Below the pieces are notes generated by a model. The model had not been told where the DNA came from, made no database searches, and worked only from the letters and a program-made list of their open reading frames with translations. From Nocardioides nematodiphilus (GTDB taxonomy: Bacteria; Actinomycetota; Actinomycetes; Propionibacteriales; Nocardioidaceae), in the NCBI RefSeq assembly GCF_020216525.1, contig NZ_JAIWOY010000001.1, positions 558,001-622,000 of the forward strand: a DNA stretch of 64,000 nt. The letters run 5' to 3'. Positions 46,384 through 57,207 of the stretch are shown piece by piece. How positions within the stretch are numbered: the stretch's first letter is position 1; each line of letters starts with the position of its first letter. The translations under genes and the position numbers were made by a program.

Positions 46384-48237
46384 TCAGTGCGCTCCGCGCA
46401 GGAATCCCTCGACGATCGGGCCGGCGGTCTCCGCACCGGTGACGCCCTCGTCGACGTAGACCGCCACGGCCAGGTCGCCCTGCGCGGCGATCATCCAGGC
46501 GTGCACGAGCCGCTTGCCGTCGCGGTCGAACTCCGCGGTGCCGGTCTTGGCGATGACCGGCTTGCCCGGGATGTCCGCGAGCCCGGCACCGGTGCCACGC
46601 TGCACCACGGCCCGGAAGATCTGTAGGAGCTGCGTGTGCTCCGGCGCGCTGATCGGGTCACCGCCGGCCTTGACGTGGGTGTCGGCGATCAGCGTGGGCA
46701 CCGTGGAGACGCCACGCTGGATGGCGCCGATGACGCTGGCCATCACCATCGGGGAGGCGAGGACCTTGCCCTGGCCGATCATGTCGGCGGCCCGCTCGGT
46801 CTCGCTGGCCGGCGCCGGGGCCTGCCCGAAGTAGGCCGGGAAGCCGGTGTCGTGGTCGATGCCGAAGCCGAGCGAGGCGGCGGCGCCGACGAGGTCGTCG
46901 TGGGCGACCGAGTCGCGCTGGCTGATCATCGCGGTGTTGCACGAGTTGGCGATCGCGGTGGTCAGGGAGACGTCACCGAGCCCGCTGGCCGGGTAGTCGG
47001 AGTCGTTGGTGAACTTCTTGCCGTCGACCGTGAGCGACGGCGTGCACGGCACGGTCGACTCCGGATCGCGACCCTCGCGCAACAGGGCGAGGCTGTCGAT
47101 CGTCTTGAAGGTGGAGCCCGGGGGCATCCGACCGTACGTGGCGAGGTTGAGACCGCCGTTGCCGGGACCGTTGGCCGCGGCCAGGATCCGGCCGGTGCTG
47201 GGGCGCAGCGCGACCAGGGCGCTGGCCGGGCGGACCCCGGAGAGGAGCCGCTCGGCGAGCGTCTGCAGTCGCAGGTCCAGCGTGGTGACCAGCGGCTTCC
47301 CGTCGACCGGCGGGGCGTCGAAGATCTGGGTGATGGTGCCGTCGCCGGCGACACGCTGGACCACCGTGCCGGGGGTGCCGCGCAGCTGGGTGTCGTAGCG
47401 GGCCTCGAGCCCGCTCGTGCCGGCGAGGTCGCCGGGGTGGTAGGTCTGCGGGTCCTTCTTGACCATCTCCGCGGTGACCGGCCCGACGCGGCCGAGGATC
47501 GGGGCGGCGAAGTCCTTGGTGGGCGCGAGCGAGGCGCTGGTGTGCTGGGCCACGGCGCCCGGGATCGCGTCGAGCTGGCTCTGCGTGAGCGGCGCCTCGG
47601 CGGCGCGATAGGTGATCGCCGGGACGAACTGCTGGGGACCGGCCGCCTTGACCTGCTTCACGAACCCGCCGACGTCGACGCCGAGCCGCTGCGCCAGGCG
47701 CCGGGCAGCGGGTGCCGGCTTGCCGTCGGCGCCGAGGCGGGCCTTGTCGAGGCCGTAGATGACGACCGGGCGCTCGGTCACGAGGACCTGGCCGCCCGCA
47801 CCCATGATCTGCCCGCGCTGCGGCTGCACGGTGGTGGTCCGCAGCGTCGCCTGGGGATCGGTCAGCGCGTCGTTGACGATCGTCGGGCTCCAGGTGATCG
47901 GCCCGTCGCTGCCCTGCTTGGTCGCCGTGGTGCTGTACGTCCAGGCGCCGCCCCGCATCGGCCAGCGCCAGTCGAGCGTGGTGCCGTGCGCGGTGACCCT
48001 GGGCTTCGTGCCGGTCATCCCCGCGATGATGCGCTGGTAGTCGGCCTTCGCCTCCGCGGCGGTGCTGCCGTCGGCGAACCGCACCAGGTCGAATCCCATC
48101 GCGCCGCTGAGCGCGGCGGCGAGGGCCACCACGTTGCTCGCCCGATCCGGCTCGTTCGGCGGCGTCACCCCGCCGCCACCGCCACAGCCACTGAGGGTGA
48201 GCGCGAGGGTCACGAGCCCGAGACAGATCCGTCGCAT
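46384..48237 (-). CDS. Lipoprotein penicillin-binding protein
   Basis: A 617-residue class B-type transpeptidase. The N-terminus is a lipoprotein signal with lipobox LSGC (Cys near 18). An NTF2-like MecA_N domain follows to about 140, then a dimerisation domain, and the transpeptidase domain from about 300. Active-site motifs are complete: Ser375 in PPGSTFKTID (SxxK), SCN in ANSCNTAM and KTG in VIAKTGTAEF near 564. It crosslinks peptidoglycan outside the membrane. The MecA_N-type architecture is like low-affinity PBPs such as PBP2a, although most actinobacteria carry such proteins without acquired resistance. ATG 48237 directly precedes the signal. Confidence 0.92.
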   Translation of the reverse strand: MRRICLGLVTLALTLSGCGGGGGVTPPNEPDRASNVVALAAALSGAMGFDLVRFADGSTAAEAKADYQRIIAGMTGTKPRVTAHGTTLDWRWPMRGGAWTYSTTATKQGSDGPITWSPTIVNDALTDPQATLRTTTVQPQRGQIMGAGGQVLVTERPVVIYGLDKARLGADGKPAPAARRLAQRLGVDVGGFVKQVKAAGPQQFVPAITYRAAEAPLTQSQLDAIPGAVAQHTSASLAPTKDFAAPILGRVGPVTAEMVKKDPQTYHPGDLAGTSGLEARYDTQLRGTPGTVVQRVAGDGTITQIFDAPPVDGKPLVTTLDLRLQTLAERLLSGVRPASALVALRPSTGRILAAANGPGNGGLNLATYGRMPPGSTFKTIDSLALLREGRDPESTVPCTPSLTVDGKKFTNDSDYPASGLGDVSLTTAIANSCNTAMISQRDSVAHDDLVGAAASLGFGIDHDTGFPAYFGQAPAPASETERAADMIGQGKVLASPMVMASVIGAIQRGVSTVPTLIADTHVKAGGDPISAPEHTQLLQIFRAVVQRGTGAGLADIPGKPVIAKTGTAEFDRDGKRLVHAWMIAAQGDLAVAVYVDEGVTGAETAGPIVEGFLRGAH

Positions 48238-48270
48238 ACGGACGTTCTACCAGTGACGCCCGACAACGAG

Positions 48271-48303
48271 GGAAGGGCCGGGACCCTTGGCCCCGACCCT
48301 TCC
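48271..48303 (-). terminator. Terminator of DEAD-box helicase gene
   Basis: GGAAGGGCCGGG (48271-48282) pairs with CCCGACCCTTCC (48292-48303) with one mismatch around a nine-base loop. It lies downstream of the helicase stop at 48355 and upstream of the penicillin-binding protein start, on the minus strand. Confidence 0.7.
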
Positions 48304-48354
48304 GATCACGTGCGTGAAGCTCAGTCCGGGCCCGCCGGACGGCCCACTGGCTCC

Positions 48355-50169
48355 TCAGTCCTTGCGACGCGGCTTCTTGCGCGCCTGGTCCGACCAGCCG
48401 CCGTCGACGTCCTGGTGCTCGGAGGAGCCACGGCCGCCCTTCGGGCCGGTGGAGCCGCCGCCCTCGTCGGGGCGCAGCTCGATCAGCTTGCCGCTGATCC
48501 GGGTCGCCTCGAGCGCGCGGTAGGTCTCCGCGGCGAGGTCGGCGGGCAGCTCGACCAGCGAGAAGTCCGGGCGGATGGTGATGTTGCCGAAGTCGCCACG
48601 GCGCAGGCCGCCCTCGTTGGCGATGGCGCCGACGATCTGGCGGGGCTCGACGCGGTGGCGCTTGCCGACGCTGATGCGGTAGACGGCCATCGGCTGTCCG
48701 TTGCCGCGCGAGCGCGAGCTCTCGCGGGGACCGCGCTCGCCGCGACCCGGGCGGTCGCCGCGGTCACCACGGTCGCGGTCACGGTCGGTGCGCTCGGTGC
48801 GCTCGCGACGCACCGGCTCCGGCCGGTCCTCCAGGAGCAGCGGCACGTCGCCCTGCAGGACCACGGCGAGCGCGGCCGCGACATCGACCTCGGGCACGTT
48901 GAACTCGTCGACGTAGTGCTTGACCACGTCGCGGAAGAACTCGACCTTGGCGGTGTCGTTGAGCGCCTCGGTGATCTGGTCGTCGAAGCGGGAGAGACGC
49001 GTCGCGTTGACCTCGTCGGCGCTCGGCATCCGCATCTCGGCCGGGGTGGCCTTGGTGTGCTTCTCGATCGCCTTGAGGAGGTAGCGCTCGCGGGGGGTGA
49101 CGAACGAGATCGCGTCGCCCGTGCGGCCGGCGCGGCCCGTACGACCGATGCGGTGGACGTAGGCCTCGAGGTCGGTCGGCAGGTCGTAGTTCACGACGTG
49201 CGAGATGCGCTCGACGTCGAGACCGCGGGCCGCGACGTCGGTGGCGACGAGGATGTCCAGGCCGCCGTCCTTGAGCTGGGCGACCAGGCGCTCACGGACG
49301 TTCTGGGTGACGTCGCCGTTGATCGCGGCGGCGTTGAAGCCGCGCGCGCGCAGCTTCTCGGCCAGCGTCTCGGTCTCGCCCTTGGTGCGGGTGAAGACGA
49401 TCATCGCCTCGAAGTTCTCGACCTCGAGGATGCGGGTGAGGGCGTCGACCTTCTGCGGGTACGACACCATCAGGTAGCGCTGGGTGATGTTGACGTTGGT
49501 CTTCGTCGCCGACTTGATCTGGATCTCTTCAGGGTTGTTCAGGTACTTCTTCGACAGGCGACGGATCTGCGGCGGCATGGTCGCGGAGAAGAGCGCGACC
49601 TGCTTGCTGTCCGGGGTGTCGGCCAGGATCGTCTCGACGTCCTCGGCGAAGCCCATGTTGAGCATCTCGTCGGCCTCGTCGAGGACCAGGAAGCGCAGCT
49701 TCGACAGGTCCAGCGTGCCCTTGTCGAGGTGGTCCATGATGCGGCCCGGGGTGCCGACCACGACGTGGACGCCGCGGCGCAGCGCGGTCAGCTGCGGGCC
49801 GTAGCCCTGGCCGCCGTAGACCGGCAGGACGCGGATGCCGGGCATCTTGGACGCGTAGCGCTCGAACGCCTCGCACACCTGGAGCGCGAGCTCACGGGTG
49901 GGGGCGAGGACGAGCGCCTGCGGCGAGGAGACGTCCTTCGGGTCGAGGTTGGAGAGGATCGGCAGGGCGAACGCCGCGGTCTTGCCGGTGCCCGTCTGCG
50001 CCAGTCCGACCACGTCGCGACCATCCAGCAGAACCGGGATGGTGGCGGCCTGGATGGCCGAAGGGGTCTCGTAGCCGGCGGAGGTGACGGCGTCGAGAAC
50101 GGCATCGGCGAGGCCGAGCTCAGCAAACGTAGGTGCGGGCGCGGTGGTCTCGTCGGTGTTGCTCACCAC
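48355..50169 (-). CDS. DEAD-box RNA helicase, DeaD/CsdA type
   Basis: A 604-residue ATP-dependent RNA helicase. The Q motif GYETPSAIQ is near 32-40, Walker A AQTGTGKT at 57-64, DEAD at 164-167, SAT in LFSATMPP and HRIGRTGRAGR near 325. After the two RecA domains comes an Arg/Asp/Glu-rich linker (RTERTDRDRDRGDRGDRPGR) and then a DbpA-like RNA-binding domain (YRISVGKRHRVEPRQIVGAI). It unwinds structured RNA in ribosome assembly and mRNA decay, often in the cold. The start is GTG 50169. The basic tail of about 30 residues ends KKPRRKD. Confidence 0.95.
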   Translation of the reverse strand: MVSNTDETTAPAPTFAELGLADAVLDAVTSAGYETPSAIQAATIPVLLDGRDVVGLAQTGTGKTAAFALPILSNLDPKDVSSPQALVLAPTRELALQVCEAFERYASKMPGIRVLPVYGGQGYGPQLTALRRGVHVVVGTPGRIMDHLDKGTLDLSKLRFLVLDEADEMLNMGFAEDVETILADTPDSKQVALFSATMPPQIRRLSKKYLNNPEEIQIKSATKTNVNITQRYLMVSYPQKVDALTRILEVENFEAMIVFTRTKGETETLAEKLRARGFNAAAINGDVTQNVRERLVAQLKDGGLDILVATDVAARGLDVERISHVVNYDLPTDLEAYVHRIGRTGRAGRTGDAISFVTPRERYLLKAIEKHTKATPAEMRMPSADEVNATRLSRFDDQITEALNDTAKVEFFRDVVKHYVDEFNVPEVDVAAALAVVLQGDVPLLLEDRPEPVRRERTERTDRDRDRGDRGDRPGRGERGPRESSRSRGNGQPMAVYRISVGKRHRVEPRQIVGAIANEGGLRRGDFGNITIRPDFSLVELPADLAAETYRALEATRISGKLIELRPDEGGGSTGPKGGRGSSEHQDVDGGWSDQARKKPRRKD

Positions 50170-50307
50170 ACCAAGGTAGAGCGTGTGGGAAGGGTCGTGT
50201 CATTCCTTGATGCGGTGCGTCCCATCACAGGCCGCATCACAACCGCTTGCCTTTTACCTACCGGTGCCGATACCTTAGGTGAACAGACGGTGAACAGGAG
50301 GTGTCTC

Positions 50308-50436
50308 ATGAAGGAATCCAAGGTGTCGAAGCAGCTCACGCTCCACTGGGTGCCGGTCGTGGACGCGCAGGGTCGTACGCACATGGAGGCGGTCTGGACG
50401 ACCGACGCCGTGGTGCACACCGCACACGCTGCCTGA
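50308..50436 (+). CDS. 42-residue small protein
   Basis: A 42-codon gene with a near-perfect ribosome site (AGGAGGTG, 50297-50304) at ideal distance from ATG 50308 and a strong terminator 18 bases after its stop. The protein begins MKESKVSKQLTLHWVPVVDA, has a GRTHMEAVWTT middle and ends VVHTAHAA. It is soluble, with one predicted strand pair. I recall similar short actinobacterial proteins with LHWVPVVDA-like starts, but no function. It is divergent from the DEAD-box helicase gene. Its own signals at both ends make it a convincing gene despite its size. Confidence 0.8.
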   Translation: MKESKVSKQLTLHWVPVVDAQGRTHMEAVWTTDAVVHTAHAA

Positions 50437-50454
50437 GCACACCACCCAGCAACC

Positions 50455-50490
50455 GACAGGGCCGCGACTCACACGAGTCGCGGCCCTGTC
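50455..50490 (+). terminator. Perfect hairpin with T-rich tail
   Basis: GACAGGGCCGCGACTC (50455-50470) pairs perfectly over 16 bases with 50475-50490 around the loop ACAC, followed by ATTTCTGTT. It is a classical intrinsic terminator after the 42-residue gene. Confidence 0.92.
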
Positions 50491-50589
50491 ATTTCTGTTC
50501 ACCGAGAGTTTTCCTCCCCCTCGGGAATGGATCCGCCCTCGCCGACGCTAAGGTGGTCAAAGATTCAACCAACCAGGAGGACAGACATC

Positions 50590-51189
50590 ATGGGCATCTT
50601 CAGCAAGAAGGCCGCTACGACCACCGAGGTCTTCGACGCGCCGACCGCCGCCGTTGCTGACATCTCGGGTGACTACACGCTCGACGCCTCGCACACCCGC
50701 CTCGGCTTCAGCGCCCGCCACGCGATGGTCACCACCGTCCGCGGCTCGTTCACCGGCTTCGAGGGCACCGCGCACGTCGACACCGCGAACCCGGGCAACT
50801 CCACGGTGTCGGTCAAGATCGACGCCTCCACGATCACCACCGGCAACGCCGACCGCGACGGCCACCTGCTCTCCGGAGACTTCTTCGAGACCACGGCGCA
50901 CCCGTACATCACCTTCGAGTCCACCGCGGTCGCCTTCGACGGCGAGACGTGGGACGTCACCGGCGACCTCACCATCAAGGGCGTCACGCACTCGATCACC
51001 GTCCCGTTCGAGGCCACCGGCTCGGCCCAGGACCCGTACGGCAACACCCGCGTGGGCTTCGAGGGCGCCGCGTCCCTCAACCGCTCCGACTGGGGCCTGA
51101 CCTTCAACGCCGCGCTCGAGACCGGCGGCGTGCTGGTCTCCGAGAAGATCAAGCTCGAGTTCGACATCTCCGCGATCAAGACGGCCTGA
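50590..51189 (+). CDS. YceI-family lipid-binding protein
   Basis: A 199-residue YceI-fold protein: after about 38 linker residues (FSKKAATTTEVFDAP) comes the lipocalin-like barrel beginning YTLDASHTRLGFSARHAMV, with GSFTGFEGTAHVD, GNADRDGHLLSGDFFETTAHP and LTIKGVTHSITVPFE, all standard for the family. There is no signal peptide, so it acts in the cytosol, unlike periplasmic YceI. Relatives bind polyprenoid lipids. ATG 50590 has AGGAGGA at about ten bases; a TAAGGT at 50549-50554 may be the -10 box. It is a single gene. Confidence 0.93.
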   Translation: MGIFSKKAATTTEVFDAPTAAVADISGDYTLDASHTRLGFSARHAMVTTVRGSFTGFEGTAHVDTANPGNSTVSVKIDASTITTGNADRDGHLLSGDFFETTAHPYITFESTAVAFDGETWDVTGDLTIKGVTHSITVPFEATGSAQDPYGNTRVGFEGAASLNRSDWGLTFNAALETGGVLVSEKIKLEFDISAIKTA

Positions 51190-51246
51190 ACCCGACCGTC
51201 CGGTCCTCCGCGCTGGGAGAAATAATCCAGCTCTCCCCGTGACAGA

Positions 51247-51282
51247 CGATGACGGGTGTGGCTACGGTCACACCCGTCATCG
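51247..51282 (+). promoter_or_regulatory. Hairpin in leader of symporter operon
   Basis: Arms 51247-51260 and 51269-51282 (GATGACGGGTGTG and complement) form a perfect 14-base stem with an eight-base loop. It overlaps a possible promoter, GTGACA (51239-51244) with TACGGT (51263-51268). It is either the yceI terminator, an operator or a leader hairpin of the DUF3311/symporter operon. Confidence 0.65.
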
Positions 51283-51301
51283 CTCTTACTCGGAGGTGAG
51301 C

Positions 51302-51553
51302 ATGTCTTCTCGGAGCACGTCCCTATGGGTCGCGGTGGGGGTCCTGCTGCTGCTCGCAGCGGTCCCGCCGCTCCTGGTCCCCGTCTACGCCCGGCTCACC
51401 CCGGAGCTGTGGGGCTTCCCGTTCTACTTCTGGTTCCAGTTCCTGCTGGTCATCTGGGCCGCCATCACGACAAGCATCGCCTTCGTCATCGCGAAGGAGG
51501 CGATCCGGCGCGACCGGGCCGCTCGCGCTGAGCACAGCGGCGGTGCGCGATGA
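51302..51553 (+). CDS. DUF3311 small membrane subunit
   Basis: An 83-residue protein with two transmembrane helices: one near 8-28 (VAVGVLLLLAAVPPLLVPVY) and one near 40-62 (FWFQFLLVIWAAITTSIAFV), followed by a charged tail. The LWGFPFYFWFQ block between them is the DUF3311 signature. This family is almost always encoded beside a sodium:solute symporter of the monocarboxylate type. ATG 51302 has GGAGGTGAGC directly upstream. Its stop overlaps the symporter ATG (51550-51553), so the two are made together and probably form a complex. Confidence 0.92.
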   Translation: MSSRSTSLWVAVGVLLLLAAVPPLLVPVYARLTPELWGFPFYFWFQFLLVIWAAITTSIAFVIAKEAIRRDRAARAEHSGGAR

Positions 51554-53172
51554 GTGCCGTCGCCTTCAGCGTCTTCATCTTCCTGTTCCTCGTCGTCACG
51601 GTGATGGGCTTCGCGGCCGCCCGCTGGCGCAAGGCCGAGTCGATGGCCAACCTCGACGAGTGGGGACTCGGTGGCCGCGGCTTCGGCACCTTCGTGTCGT
51701 GGTTCCTCATCGGCGGTGACATCTACACCGCGTACACGTTCATCGCGGTGCCCGCGACGCTGTTCGCCGGGTCGGTGACCGGCTTCTTCGCCGTGCCCTA
51801 CACGATCATCATCTATCCGCTGATCTTCGTCTTCCTGCCGCGGCTCTGGTCGGTCTCGCACCGCCACGGCTACGTCACGCCCGCCGACTTCGTCGAGGGA
51901 CGGTACGGCTCCAAGGGGCTGAGCCTGGCCATCGCGCTGACCGGCATCGTCGCCACCATGCCGTACATCGCGCTCCAGCTCGTCGGCATGCAGGTCGTGC
52001 TCGACGTGATGGGCCTCAAGCCGAACAGCGACAACTGGTTCATGAAGGACCTGCCGCTCTTCGTCGCCTTCGTGATCCTCGCCGCCTACACGTACTCCTC
52101 GGGCCTGCGGGCGCCGGCGCTGATCGCGTTCGTGAAGGACACGCTGATCTACATCGTCATCATCGTCGCGGTCATCTACATCCCCCACCACCTCGGCGGC
52201 TGGGGTCACGTGTTCCAGGTGACCAAGCAGAGCTTCGACGACCAGAACGCGGCGGCCGCCGCGCAGGGACTGCCGGCCACCAAGGGCATCTACCCCTCGA
52301 CCGGGGTCAGCCAGTGGGCGTACGCCTCGCTCGCGCTCGGCTCGGCGCTGGCCCTGTTCATGTATCCGCACTCCATCACCGGCGTGCTCGCCAGCCGCGA
52401 CCGCAGCGTCATCCGGCGCAACGCGGCGCTGCTGCCGGCGTACTCGTTCCTGCTCGGTCTGCTCGCGCTGCTCGGCTTCGTCGCCGTCGCGGCGGGCATC
52501 AAGATGGCCGACCTCGGCGGCAACGCCCAGCTCGCGATCCCGCAGCTGATGGAGAACGAGTTCCCGGCGTGGTTCGCGGGGGTGGCCTACGCGGCCATCG
52601 TGATCGGCGCCCTGGTGCCGGCCGCGATCATGTCGATCGCCGCGGCGAACCTCTTCACCCGCAACATCTACAAGGCGTTCTTCCGCCCCGACGCCGCTCC
52701 GGCGGAGGAGGCGAAGGTCGCCAAGCTGGTCTCGCTCGTGGTGAAGGTCGGCGCCCTGGTCTTCGTCCTCGCGATGGACAAGACGTTCGCGATCAACCTG
52801 CAACTGCTCGGCGGCGTCTGGATCCTGCAGACGTTCCCGGCGATCGTGGCCGGCCTGTACACGCGCTGGTTCCACCGCTGGGCACTGCTGCTCGGCTGGG
52901 CCGCCGGCATGATCTACGGCTCCGTCGTGGCGTACCAGACGCCCGGCACGACCTCGAAGCACTTCGGCGGCTCGGTGCACAACTTCCCCGGCACCCAGAC
53001 GGGGATCTACATCGCGGTGACGGCGTTCCTCATCAACGTCGTCGTCGCAGTGGTCGCCACCCTCGTCCTGCGGGCGATGCACGTGGCCGACGGTCTGGAC
53101 CGCACCGTCGCGGACGACTACGTCGCCGACCTCGGCGACACCGGCGTGCAGGCGGAGCTCAACCCGCTCTGA
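51550..53172 (+). CDS. Sodium:solute symporter (monocarboxylate type)
   Basis: A 540-residue SSS-family transporter with about 13 transmembrane helices. It starts with the family's short first helix (VFIFLFLVVTVMGFAAARWR), then WGLGGRGFGTFVSWFLIGGD near 40-60, and YVTPADFVEGRYGSKGL near 110. The central LFMYPHSITGVLASRDRSV and the C-terminal IYGSVVAYQTPG fit the monocarboxylate permease (MctP-like) branch. It would import short organic acids with sodium. It is coupled to the DUF3311 subunit by an ATGA overlap. A strong palindromic terminator follows. Confidence 0.92.
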   Translation: MSAVAFSVFIFLFLVVTVMGFAAARWRKAESMANLDEWGLGGRGFGTFVSWFLIGGDIYTAYTFIAVPATLFAGSVTGFFAVPYTIIIYPLIFVFLPRLWSVSHRHGYVTPADFVEGRYGSKGLSLAIALTGIVATMPYIALQLVGMQVVLDVMGLKPNSDNWFMKDLPLFVAFVILAAYTYSSGLRAPALIAFVKDTLIYIVIIVAVIYIPHHLGGWGHVFQVTKQSFDDQNAAAAAQGLPATKGIYPSTGVSQWAYASLALGSALALFMYPHSITGVLASRDRSVIRRNAALLPAYSFLLGLLALLGFVAVAAGIKMADLGGNAQLAIPQLMENEFPAWFAGVAYAAIVIGALVPAAIMSIAAANLFTRNIYKAFFRPDAAPAEEAKVAKLVSLVVKVGALVFVLAMDKTFAINLQLLGGVWILQTFPAIVAGLYTRWFHRWALLLGWAAGMIYGSVVAYQTPGTTSKHFGGSVHNFPGTQTGIYIAVTAFLINVVVAVVATLVLRAMHVADGLDRTVADDYVADLGDTGVQAELNPL

Positions 53173-53182
53173 GCGAGCCCGA

Positions 53183-53221
53183 ACTGTCACCGTGACACTT
53201 CTGACGTGTCACGGTGACAGT
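53183..53221. terminator. Perfect 16-bp palindromic terminator
   Basis: ACTGTCACCGTGACAC (53183-53198) pairs exactly with 53206-53221 around a seven-base loop. It lies between the symporter stop and the convergent M3 peptidase stop. Each arm also contains its own palindrome (TGTCAC-C-GTGACA), so the DNA could also form or bind as a four-part repeat. Confidence 0.88.
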
Positions 53222-53234
53222 CTCGTCGTGCTGG

Positions 53235-55124
<1,890 letters not shown>

Positions 55125-55180
55125 GCTCCCACCCTGCCACCTCGGGTCACGAGGATGGGAGCGACTGATGGGTCAGCTCC

Positions 55181-56386
55181 TCACCGCCCGGAGAGCTGGC
55201 CCCGCCTCCTCGCCAGGTAACGGCGCTGGGCCGGGTTCGCGGTCGCCTCCAGCGCAGCCTCGTACTCCTGCGCCGCGGCGGCTGATCGCCCCAGCCGGCG
55301 CAGCAGCTCGGCGCGGGTGGCGTGCCAGGCGTGGTAGCCCTCCAGGGGAAGCCGGTCCACCAGCGCCAGCGCGACGCCGGGCCCGTCGACCTCGCCGATC
55401 GCGACCGCCCGGTTGAGCAGCACGACCGGGGACGGGTCGAGCACCGCGAGCTGGTCGTAGAGCTGGACGATCTGGCTCCAGTCGGTGGCGCGGAACTCCG
55501 GCGCCGCACAGTGCACGGCACCGATCGCGGCCTGCAGCTGGTAGCGACCGGGGGCCTCACCGGTGGCGATGCGCTCACGGACCAGGGCGTGCCCCTCGGC
55601 GATCAGCGCGCGGTCCCAGCCGCCGCGGTCCTGTTCGTCGAGCATCACCAGCTCGCCGTCCGAGCTGAGCCTGGCTGCTCGCCGCGCCTCGGTCAGGAGC
55701 ATGAGCGCCAGCAGCCCGGCGACCTCACCGTCCGCGGGCATCAGCTCTCGCAGCAGGCGAGCGAGCCGGATCGCCTCCGCCGTCAGCTCGGCGCGGATCG
55801 GATCCTCGCCCGCCCCGGCGAGATAGCCCTCGTTGAAGACCAGGTAGATCACCGCGAGCACCGCCTCCACCCGGTCGGCGAGGTCCTCGCGCTCCGGCGT
55901 CCGGAACGGGATCCGGGCATCGCGGATCTTGCGCTTGGCACGCGTGAGCCGCTGCGCGAGCGTCGTCTCGGGCACCAGGAACGCCCGCGCGATCTCGTCG
56001 GTCGTGAGACCGGCGACCATCCGCAGCGTCAGCGCCACCCGCGCCTCCGGCGCGAGCGCGGGGTGACACGCCATGAAGATCAGTCTCAGCTGGTCGTCAG
56101 CCACCGGTCCGCTCACCTCCTTCGGTACGAAGAGCCGCAGCGCCTCGGTGTGCTTCGCGCCGCGCTGCGACTCCCGGCGGACCCGGTCGATCGCCTTGCG
56201 CGTCGCGGTCGTCATCAGCCAGCCGACGGGATTCGGCGGGACGCCGTCCGTCTCCCAGGACGACACGGCGGCCGCGACCGCCTCGCCGGCGGCCTCCTCC
56301 GCGATGTCGAGATCGCGGAAGCGGCGCACCAGCGAGGCGACCATCACCGGCCAGGCCTCCTGGAAGGCGGTCTCCAACTCCGTCAC
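55181..56386 (-). CDS. ECF sigma factor with TPR tail (ECF42-like)
   Basis: A 401-residue ECF sigma factor with a large C-terminal extension. Sigma region 2 spans about 10-75 ([19 protein letters not shown], then [19 protein letters not shown]); region 4 is near 120-175 ([20 protein letters not shown], then [10 protein letters not shown]). After it come helical repeats resembling TPRs ([38 protein letters not shown]). This layout and two adjacent DGPF/YCII genes define the ECF42 group. There is no anti-sigma factor gene; in this group the C-terminal extension is thought to control activity. GTG 56386 starts four bases after the YCII stop. Confidence 0.92.
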   Translation of the reverse strand: MTELETAFQEAWPVMVASLVRRFRDLDIAEEAAGEAVAAAVSSWETDGVPPNPVGWLMTTATRKAIDRVRRESQRGAKHTEALRLFVPKEVSGPVADDQLRLIFMACHPALAPEARVALTLRMVAGLTTDEIARAFLVPETTLAQRLTRAKRKIRDARIPFRTPEREDLADRVEAVLAVIYLVFNEGYLAGAGEDPIRAELTAEAIRLARLLRELMPADGEVAGLLALMLLTEARRAARLSSDGELVMLDEQDRGGWDRALIAEGHALVRERIATGEAPGRYQLQAAIGAVHCAAPEFRATDWSQIVQLYDQLAVLDPSPVVLLNRAVAIGEVDGPGVALALVDRLPLEGYHAWHATRAELLRRLGRSAAAAQEYEAALEATANPAQRRYLARRRGQLSGR

Positions 56387-56390
56387 CGGG

Positions 56391-56720
56391 TCACTCCGCG
56401 AAGGCCCGGACCTCGATCGAGCCGAAGTGCGCGACCGGGTGCCGCCCCGCGATGTCGAGCGCCTCCTCCAGCGAGCCGCACTCCAGCAGGTCGAAGCCCG
56501 CCAGGAACTCCTTCGTCTCGGCGTACGGCCCGTCGGTGACGAGCACCTCGCCGGAGCGCACCCGTGCCGTACGGCCCGCATCCGGCTCGGCGACCGGCGA
56601 GCCGGTGACCCGGCGATCGCCGACGTAGTCGAGCCACGCCTCGATCGGACCGGCCGCCTCCAGCACCTCGGGCGTGACCTCGATGGCGGGATCGCGGACG
56701 ACGAGCATCAGGTACTGCAC
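56391..56720 (-). CDS. YCII/DGPF-family protein 1
   Basis: A 109-residue YCII-related protein starting [11 protein letters not shown] and bearing the DGPF-type motif [16 protein letters not shown] near 61-76, followed by [16 protein letters not shown]. Such proteins are always found with ECF42-type sigma factors, and this one directly precedes the sigma gene. A dimeric ferredoxin-like fold with a conserved His/Asp pair is known for YCII; the reaction is unknown. It may sense or handle a small molecule that governs sigma activity. It is transcribed with the second YCII gene (three-base gap). Confidence 0.92.
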   Translation of the reverse strand: MQYLMLVVRDPAIEVTPEVLEAAGPIEAWLDYVGDRRVTGSPVAEPDAGRTARVRSGEVLVTDGPYAETKEFLAGFDLLECGSLEEALDIAGRHPVAHFGSIEVRAFAE

Positions 56721-56723
56721 GGC

Positions 56724-57089
56724 TCAGCTCTCCGCGCCCTGGAACGGTCGGACCTCGACCTTGCCGCGGCAGGCCTTGGAGCCCTCCGCGGCCAGGCGCA
56801 GCGCCACGTCCAGGTCGGGGGCCTCGATGACCCAGAAGCCGCCGAGGTACTCCTTGGCCTCCGCGTACGGGCCGTCGGTCAGGATCGGCTTCTCGCCCAT
56901 CCCGTCGACCACGGTCGCGTCGGTGGGGGCGGTGAGCCCGTTGGCGAACACGAAGTAGCCCTCGTCGATCAGTCGCTGGTTGAAGGCGCCGGTGTCGGCG
57001 AACGCCTGCTCCATCGCCTCCTTCGACTCGTAGTTGCCGAACTCGGTGCGCTCGAGCGGTCCGTAGACCGCCATCAGGTACTGCGCCAT
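56724..57089 (-). CDS. YCII/DGPF-family protein 2
   Basis: A 121-residue YCII-related protein starting MAQYLMAVYGPLERT with the motif LTDGPYAEAKEYLGGFWVIE near 75-94 and the ending GKVEVRPFQGAES. It is related to the next gene but longer, with an inserted loop (NYESKEAMEQAF, then FNQRLIDEGYFVFANGL). ATG 57089 has GGAG nine bases upstream. It is the first gene of the three-gene sigma unit 57089-55181. Two different DGPF proteins beside one sigma factor suggest a heteromeric sensor or two related enzymes; this is inference. Confidence 0.92.
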   Translation of the reverse strand: MAQYLMAVYGPLERTEFGNYESKEAMEQAFADTGAFNQRLIDEGYFVFANGLTAPTDATVVDGMGEKPILTDGPYAEAKEYLGGFWVIEAPDLDVALRLAAEGSKACRGKVEVRPFQGAES

Positions 57090-57207
57090 GGTCTGCTCCT
57101 CAGCATCGTGGCCGCCACGGTGGCTGCCTCTCATCCTCTCCACGAACGGGCGCGGGCGGATACGACACCTCGCGAAAAGAAATTCTCGATTCCGGGAAGA
57201 GATCGCG

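Noticed and set aside
46636-50436. Very long plus-strand open frame across the PBP and helicase genes
   Set aside because: It is antisense to two well-recognised genes and has the Arg/Gly/Leu-rich composition of a shadow frame in high-GC DNA. Only its last 42 codons, with their own ribosome site, are accepted as a gene.
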